From CAYZQE01 sp964480635 (lineage in GTDB: Bacteria > Pseudomonadota > Gammaproteobacteria > GCA-001735895), in contig CAYZQE010000108.1 of NCBI GenBank assembly GCA_964480635.1, forward strand, positions 1 through 7,270: a DNA stretch of 7,270 nt, read 5' to 3'. The notes below the pieces were generated by a model. It saw only the letters and a program-made list of their open reading frames with translations. It did not search any database and had not been told where the DNA came from. Position 1 is the first letter of the stretch. The number at the start of each line of letters is the position of its first letter. Below, piece by piece: positions 1 through 4,698 of the stretch. The position numbers and the translations under genes are program-made.

Positions 1-34
1 GTAATTAGAAAAACTTTTTTATAAATAAATAGTT

Positions 35-46
35 ACAAGTACTTGT
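35..46. promoter_or_regulatory. 12-bp perfect palindrome upstream of fimV
   Basis: ACAAGTACTTGT is its own reverse complement. It lies about 130 bases before the fimV GTG. It overlaps the -35 part of a weak possible promoter: TTGTGA at 43-48, a 17-base spacer, then TAAATT at 66-71, each matching 4 of 6 consensus bases. A palindrome of this size could be an operator for a dimeric regulator, but in DNA this rich in A and T it may be chance. No known regulator site was recognised. Confidence 0.25.
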
Positions 47-168
47 GAATGTTGTTTCTTTAAAGTAAATTCTCACTATTAGAAAATAAAACACATCCGA
101 TCTTATGGAAAAAAGACGGAAATTTTAAAAAAAATCATAATATCTGTGCAGAAAAATCACAGGGGATT

Positions 169-172
169 GGAG
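169..172 (+). promoter_or_regulatory. Ribosome binding site that decides the fimV start
   Basis: GGAG (within TTGGAGA) ends six bases before the GTG at 179, which is an ideal Shine-Dalgarno spacing. The alternative in-frame GTG at 146 is preceded only by an A/T-rich stretch without a purine-rich GG core. This makes 179 the better start, and it also places a positively charged n-region directly before the hydrophobic signal sequence. Confidence 0.7.
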
Positions 173-178
173 ACTATC

Positions 179-3100
179 GTGTATAAAATTGGGCTAAAAG
201 TATTATTAGGGTGGGTGTTATTCCTTCCAATAACGGCTTATTCCTTAGGTTTGGGGGAAATTGATGTTAAATCATTTTTAAACCAACCCTTAAAGGCCGA
301 AATTACAATAATTAGCGCAAGACCAGGTGAAGTCGATGATCTCTTAGTTGGTTTAGCTAATCGCGATGCGTTTGCAAGAGCTTCGTTGTCCCGTCCATCG
401 CACCTAAGTGCATTAAAATTTAAAGTCATTAAATCAGAAGATGGTACTTCAGCCATTATTTCTGTTAAAACACAAACGGCCGTTAAAGAGCCTGTTTTAA
501 ATTTTTTAGTCGAGGCCGATTGGGCAAAAGGAAAAGTCTTTAGAGAGTTTACTATTTTATTAGACCCTCCTTATTTCGCGCAACAATTTACAAAACCGAC
601 TCCAAAGGCTAAAACAGCAAAACCATTCAGTAAACCAAACACGGTTGTAAAACCAACTAAGCAAACCATCAAACAACCTGAACCAATTGTTAATCAAGTT
701 ATTGAAAATAATTCAAAGCCTTTAAATGATGGCTATGTGAATGAGTCATCCATTACAGAAGAATATAGCTATGATTTATCATCAACTGAATCTTCGACTC
801 CAGTAGAGCAAGCTCAGGCAGAAAACAGTCAAAATGCTATTAATATTGTAGATGGCGCTACGTTATGGAGTGTTGCTAAAACCATAAAGACTGATGATGT
901 ATCAATGTCACAGGTCATGTTGGCATTGCAACGTATTAATCAGGATGCGTTTGGACAAAACAATATTAATAACCTTAAGCAAGGCGCTGTGTTAAGGGTT
1001 CCTACTCAACAAGACTATGCTGATTTATCTCAACGTGATGCTTATATCGAAGTACTTAACCAAAACGGCTTGTGGAATGATTATTTAGTAAGTGTTGGTC
1101 ATGCAAGTGCCAATGCTAGTAATACGCAAAGTGATAATGCGACAAACACATCAGATGCTAGTGAACCGACTAATGGGGCATTGTCAATTGTTGTCGCTGG
1201 TGAAGGTGAGTCTGATAAAGCCGCATTACGTTCGAATGATGACGTGAAACAAATTTCTAATTTAAGAAAGCAGTTATTATTATCTGAAGAGGAAGTCGAA
1301 TCACTTAAAGTTGAAAAAGATGATCTATCTTCTCGTTTAAAAATGCTAGAAGCCGAATTAGACAAACGCAGTCAGATAGATAATTTATTGACCATCGAAG
1401 ACGGTAATTTAGCAACAATGGAACAAACTTTAGCTACAGCGGAAGTTGAATCTGAAACACTATCAGAAAATGATGTTGATTCTGCAATGGTTAAAGATGA
1501 AATGTCTAATGACAGTATGGAGGAGAACGTTTCAGATGCCGCTGAGATGATTGCAAATGAGCTCGAGTCTACCGAAGGTGGCATGATGTCAGATGAAATG
1601 ACTGACACTATGGATAGTGACTCAAATGCTGATGAAGCTAGTGAAATGACAGTCATGAATGAAGAGCCTACGGCTATTGTGCAGGCTCCTGCCACTATTA
1701 TTGTGTCAGAAACAGATAGTTCATCAAGCATGATTGATGGAGTAATTAACGCACTGACATCTAACCCAATTGTTCAAGGAGCGATTGCGATTGGTTTACT
1801 GCTCATTTTATTAGGCGCGAAATTTTTAAAAGGGCGTAAAGAAAAACAATCGACTGAGAAAGAATTAGATACTATTGAAGACAGCGTCTCTGAAGACCCT
1901 ATAGATACCCAATCTGGCATTATTATCCCTAATGTTGATGATGACGATGAAACGCCTATTAATGTGCCCCAAATGGAAAATGATCAACCCATTGATGATT
2001 TTACGGCAACTATTGCGGGCGTTAATGCGGTTGAAGAAGATGAGGATGAATTTAGTAAAACAGCCATTATAAGTGCTGATGATATGGCTACATTGGAAGT
2101 TGATGCAGCTGAAGAACAGAGTGATGAACAAGATGAAACACTTGATGAAGTTGATGTTTATCTCGCTTATAGCTTATTTGATAATGCGGAAGAGTTACTT
2201 AAAGAGAAATTGGCAATCACACCCGATAGAGCTGATTATAGAGCAAAATTATTAGATACGTATTTTGCCACTCAAAATAAAGATGCATTTATTGATGAGG
2301 CCAGTTCATTAAAAGATTTAGGCGATAAATCAACAAAATATTGGGCAAAAGTTCAGGCAATGGGTTTTGAGCTTGATGGCACTAATCCTATGTTTGCAGA
2401 CGGGGAAGGTGGCGATGTTGGTGAATTAGCTATCGTAAAACCAGAAGTGGCTGACTTTGATATTGGTGCCGAAGGAGATGAACCCTCTTCTTCAGACTTT
2501 GATTTAAGTTTAGATGGAGATGGCACTAATTTTGATCTTTCAGGTGATGCAGAGGACGATGCGCCTTTAGAGTTTAATTTAGACGATGATTTATCTTCGG
2601 GCCTAGAAAAATCAGATGAAGAATTGCCAGATGACCTCGATAGTTTAGACTTTGATTTTGATGAGCTAGTAGAAGAACCTGACTCAGTTAAAGAATCAAA
2701 AGAGAATGCTTCTAAAGTGGATGAAGGCTTAGAATTTACTTTAGATGATGATTTAGATGAAAAATTAAATGAATCAGTCGCTATCGACGAAACGGCAGTT
2801 ATTGAAGTAGATGATTTAGAGTTTACTGTAGATGAAATAGAAGACGACGCTTTAGATATTAGCATTGATGATATAGAGCCTGACATAAATATTGAAGATG
2901 ATCTTGTCGATATTGAATCTACAGGAACGATGGCCGCTTTTACTGAAGAAGCTATTACTGATGCAGCTATTACTGATGCAGCTATTACTGAAAAAGCTAT
3001 TGAAGAAGATGACTTAATAATTGAAGATAACGAAGACGATATTGTCATCCTAGATGAGACGGTTTCATTTTCATCTGAAGATGATGTCATCGATTTAGAT

Positions 3101-3547
3101 TTGGAGATTGATGGTTTAGGCATAGACGGTGAAGATGATCTAGTAGACTTTGATGTCGTCGAAGAGAGCGATATTGAGCTTGAAGAAGAGGTTTCATTTG
3201 ATGAAACCGTCAATATGCCGCTTGTAGATGAAGATAGATCAATAGAGAAAACCGAAATAGTATCATCGATAGACCTTGAAGAAGAGTTGGTGATACCCGA
3301 CATCGAAGATATTGAAGACATCGACGACATCGACGACATCGAAGACATTACTGATATTGCTAATATAGAAGGATTGATGTTGCCAGATGATGTCGATGAA
3401 GTGGCAACGAAATTAGATTTAGCGAAAGCCTTTAAAGATATGGGTGATGCCGAGGGCGCTAGACATAGTCTTGAAGAAGTATTAGAAGAAGGAAGTGATG
3501 AGCAACAAGCAGAAGCGCAAGCTTTGCTAAACGATATGTCTAAATAG
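179..3547 (+). CDS. fimV: FimV/HubP-family polar landmark protein
   Basis: Inner-membrane hub protein of the FimV/HubP family. Known members bind peptidoglycan at the pole through LysM and use the cytoplasmic part to organise type IV pili, flagella, chemoreceptors and chromosome-origin factors. The GTG at 179 gives 1122 residues, within the usual range of the family. Seen in order: signal peptide (1-22, predicted cut after AYS); FimV N-terminal region starting LGLGEIDV and running to LLDPP (about 23-131); a Pro/Lys/Thr-rich linker; LysM (about 221-276); coiled coil (about 357-397); membrane helix (about 531-551); TPR-like helices (about 656-735); a long Asp/Glu-rich tail (about 736-1068); and the conserved FimV C-terminal helices (1069-1122, with KLDLAKAFKDMGD). 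The acidic tail repeats an LEF[NT][LV]D motif (near 797, 851 and 880) and carries two tandem repeats. An intrinsic terminator follows directly. Family assignment is firm; the specific partners in this organism are unknown. Confidence 0.95.
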   Translation: MYKIGLKVLLGWVLFLPITAYSLGLGEIDVKSFLNQPLKAEITIISARPGEVDDLLVGLANRDAFARASLSRPSHLSALKFKVIKSEDGTSAIISVKTQTAVKEPVLNFLVEADWAKGKVFREFTILLDPPYFAQQFTKPTPKAKTAKPFSKPNTVVKPTKQTIKQPEPIVNQVIENNSKPLNDGYVNESSITEEYSYDLSSTESSTPVEQAQAENSQNAINIVDGATLWSVAKTIKTDDVSMSQVMLALQRINQDAFGQNNINNLKQGAVLRVPTQQDYADLSQRDAYIEVLNQNGLWNDYLVSVGHASANASNTQSDNATNTSDASEPTNGALSIVVAGEGESDKAALRSNDDVKQISNLRKQLLLSEEEVESLKVEKDDLSSRLKMLEAELDKRSQIDNLLTIEDGNLATMEQTLATAEVESETLSENDVDSAMVKDEMSNDSMEENVSDAAEMIANELESTEGGMMSDEMTDTMDSDSNADEASEMTVMNEEPTAIVQAPATIIVSETDSSSSMIDGVINALTSNPIVQGAIAIGLLLILLGAKFLKGRKEKQSTEKELDTIEDSVSEDPIDTQSGIIIPNVDDDDETPINVPQMENDQPIDDFTATIAGVNAVEEDEDEFSKTAIISADDMATLEVDAAEEQSDEQDETLDEVDVYLAYSLFDNAEELLKEKLAITPDRADYRAKLLDTYFATQNKDAFIDEASSLKDLGDKSTKYWAKVQAMGFELDGTNPMFADGEGGDVGELAIVKPEVADFDIGAEGDEPSSSDFDLSLDGDGTNFDLSGDAEDDAPLEFNLDDDLSSGLEKSDEELPDDLDSLDFDFDELVEEPDSVKESKENASKVDEGLEFTLDDDLDEKLNESVAIDETAVIEVDDLEFTVDEIEDDALDISIDDIEPDINIEDDLVDIESTGTMAAFTEEAITDAAITDAAITEKAIEEDDLIIEDNEDDIVILDETVSFSSEDDVIDLDLEIDGLGIDGEDDLVDFDVVEESDIELEEEVSFDETVNMPLVDEDRSIEKTEIVSSIDLEEELVIPDIEDIEDIDDIDDIEDITDIANIEGLMLPDDVDEVATKLDLAKAFKDMGDAEGARHSLEEVLEEGSDEQQAEAQALLNDMSK
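2936..2995 (+). repeat. 15-bp in-frame tandem repeat encoding A-I-T-D-A units
   Basis: Four consecutive 15-base units start at 2936, 2951, 2966 and 2981. The second and third are identical (GCTATTACTGATGCA). The first is degenerate (GCTTTTACTGAAGAA) and the fourth has diverged at its 3' end. They encode AFTEE-AITDA-AITDA-AITEK inside the acidic tail of FimV. The unit is a multiple of three, so gain or loss of copies keeps the reading frame. Confidence 0.85.
3299..3370 (+). repeat. 9-bp in-frame tandem repeat encoding D-I-x units
   Basis: Eight consecutive 9-base units, several of them GACATCGAM, encode DIE-DIE-DID-DID-DIE-DIT-DIA-NIE just before the FimV C-terminal domain (residues 1041-1064). 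The central copies are almost identical in DNA while the outer ones have drifted, as expected of a repeat that grew by slippage or unequal exchange. Length change in steps of three residues would leave the frame intact. Confidence 0.9.
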
Positions 3548-3568
3548 ACAGATATCTTTTGTTGTTTT

Positions 3569-3593
3569 AAAAGCCTGCTTGCAGGCTTTTTTT
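3569..3593 (+). terminator. Intrinsic (Rho-independent) terminator after fimV
   Basis: AAAAGCCTG and CAGGCTTTT form a nine-base-pair stem around a CTTG loop, followed by an uninterrupted run of seven T's (3587-3593). It begins 22 bases after the fimV stop and ends 14 bases before the truA ATG. The A-rich upstream arm means it could also work to some extent on the opposite strand. Whether truA is reached by read-through or has its own start signal cannot be told from sequence. Confidence 0.9.
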
Positions 3594-3607
3594 ATGGGAT
3601 AAAATTG

Positions 3608-4393
3608 ATGCAAAAATATGTTGCTGGCATTCAATATGATGGCTTCGCTTATTCTGGTTGGCAAAAGCAAAAACATGTATTGTCAGTGCAGCAGTTATTA
3701 GAACAAGCGCTTTCAACAATAGCAGATGAAGGCATAACTGTTTATTGTTCTGGCAGGACAGATACAGGCGTACACGCAAAAGAACAAGTTATTCATTTTG
3801 AAACCAATGCTCAACGCAAAGATTATGCATGGAGAATGGGCTGTAATAGCAAGTTGCCAGATGATATTAGAGTGTTATGGTGCCATGAAATAGAGAGTGG
3901 TTTTCATGCTCGGTTTTCTGCCATCGCTAGGCAATACCGATATATTATTTACAACGCTAAAGCTGAAAGTGCATTATTGAAAAATAGAGTGCTTTGGTTG
4001 CCTTATTCATTAAATGTAGATGCTATGAATATAGCAGCGCAGGATTTACTGGGTGAGAATGATTTTAGCAGTTTTAGAGCTAGCGGATGTCAAGCAAACA
4101 CACCTTTTCGAAACATCCATAAAATAACAGTTTTTCGTCAGAGAGATTTTGTGATAATTGATATCACCGCCAATGCTTTTTTGCATCATATGGTTAGAAA
4201 TATTGTGGGCTCCTTATTGGAAGTGGGTAGAAATAGGCAGGCCGTCAATTGGATGAAAAATTTATTATTGTATAAAGATCGAAATAAAGCTGGAGTAACT
4301 GCCGCAGCGAGTGGTCTGTACTTTATTAAGGCTGTCTATCCGAGTCAATACGTATTGCAGCAATTATCGAGTGATTTTGATGTATTATTTTAA
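3608..4393 (+). CDS. truA: tRNA pseudouridine(38-40) synthase TruA
   Basis: Converts uridine to pseudouridine at positions 38-40 of the tRNA anticodon stem-loop, in the cytoplasm. The ATG at 3608 gives 261 residues, close to the usual family size. A TTG directly before it could extend the protein by one residue, but ATG is preferred; GGGA at 3596-3599 is a modest ribosome binding site. Family marks: the N-terminal strand YVAGIQYDGFAYSGWQKQ; the catalytic loop GRTDTGVHA with nucleophile Asp52; FHARFSA followed by RQYRYIIYN, whose Tyr110 probably matches the conserved active-site Tyr of E. coli TruA; the core NAFLHHMVRNIVG; and KAGVTAAASGLYF near the C-terminus. The gene appears intact. It follows fimV as in many gammaproteobacteria, but the strong terminator between them argues against simple co-transcription at equal levels. 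Confidence 0.97.
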   Translation: MQKYVAGIQYDGFAYSGWQKQKHVLSVQQLLEQALSTIADEGITVYCSGRTDTGVHAKEQVIHFETNAQRKDYAWRMGCNSKLPDDIRVLWCHEIESGFHARFSAIARQYRYIIYNAKAESALLKNRVLWLPYSLNVDAMNIAAQDLLGENDFSSFRASGCQANTPFRNIHKITVFRQRDFVIIDITANAFLHHMVRNIVGSLLEVGRNRQAVNWMKNLLLYKDRNKAGVTAAASGLYFIKAVYPSQYVLQQLSSDFDVLF

Positions 4394-4422
4394 TAAAAAA
4401 TAATACGGGTATTAAAATAATA
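4383..4422. repeat. AT-rich 13-bp perfect inverted repeat over the truA stop
   Basis: TATTATTTTAATA (4383-4395) and TATTAAAATAATA (4410-4422) are perfect reverse complements, separated by 14 bases. The left arm contains the truA stop codon (4391-4393). A smaller alternative hairpin (TAATA, CGGG loop, TATTA) sits at 4401-4414. In RNA this could form a 13-pair stem that stops transcription or protects the 3' end of truA mRNA. It lacks a GC-rich stem and a T run, so it is not a standard intrinsic terminator. Confidence 0.5.
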
Positions 4423-4453
4423 AATAAAGAAATAAAAACCTTCTATACTATGA

Positions 4454-4659
4454 GAGACCTTTACACAAAGCAGAAACTCATAAAAATAACTGAAATCCAC
4501 CTGATTTTCGTTGAAAAACTTGTCAATAGCTCGCTATTACCTGCGTTTTTCTCCTGACGTGAATGGAAACACTAATGCCACGAGAGCATATGCTCATGAG
4601 CGGCCAATCAGGCAAATTACATCTATTTTTCTTTCGCTTCCGTTTTGTGCAAAGGTCTC
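4454..4659. mobile_element. MITE-like non-autonomous insertion element (206 bp)
   Basis: The left end GAGACCTTTACACAAAGCAG and the reverse complement of the right end GAGACCTTTGCACAAAACGG match at 17 of 20 positions (differences at 10, 17 and 19). The perfect direct repeat TATGA lies immediately outside each end (4449-4453 and 4660-4664), as a target-site duplication would. An equally valid reading extends each inverted repeat by one base and leaves ATG as a 3-bp duplication. The interior has no transposase-sized frame, only an open stretch of about 30 codons on each strand, so any movement would need a transposase encoded elsewhere. The GAGACCTTTGCAC end resembles IS5-type insertion sequences from memory; this was not checked. 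It occupies most of the 305-base gap between truA and the next gene. Confidence 0.75.
4513..4551. repeat. Two-tier hairpin inside the MITE-like element
   Basis: GAAAAAC (4513-4519) pairs with GTTTTTC (4545-4551). Inside that, AATAG (4525-4529) pairs with CTATT (4534-4538) around a CTCG loop, with an unpaired or partly paired stretch between the two stems. The structure could form in RNA transcribed from either strand. Nothing further about its role can be read from the sequence. Confidence 0.55.
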
Positions 4660-4698
4660 TATGACTATTAAAACTTAAAGATGCCTTAATGTGCTTTT

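Noticed and set aside
105..128. A seven-codon frame (MEKRRKF) that might be a leader peptide before fimV.
   Set aside because: It is too short, has no ribosome binding site, and no attenuator-like structure follows it.
146..178. Upstream GTG at 146 as the fimV start, adding 11 residues.
   Set aside because: There is no ribosome binding site before it, and it would put extra charged residues ahead of the signal peptide. The GTG at 179 has GGAG at ideal spacing.
2353..3348. A 331-codon open frame on the minus strand opposite the FimV acidic tail.
   Set aside because: Its product is almost entirely serine-rich low-complexity sequence, the mirror of GAT/GAA-rich Asp/Glu codons on the + strand. 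It lies wholly inside a well-supported gene.
4575..4664. A short + strand frame (about 29 codons from ATG) running out of the right end of the MITE-like element.
   Set aside because: It has no ribosome binding site, no recognisable product, and its end is made of the terminal inverted repeat itself.
4645..4671. Possible promoter for the GGDEF-EAL gene: TTGTGC (4645-4650) and TATTAA (4666-4671), joining the element's right end to flanking DNA.
   Set aside because: Both boxes are weak matches and the spacer is only 15 bases. It is worth testing by start mapping but does not qualify as a feature.
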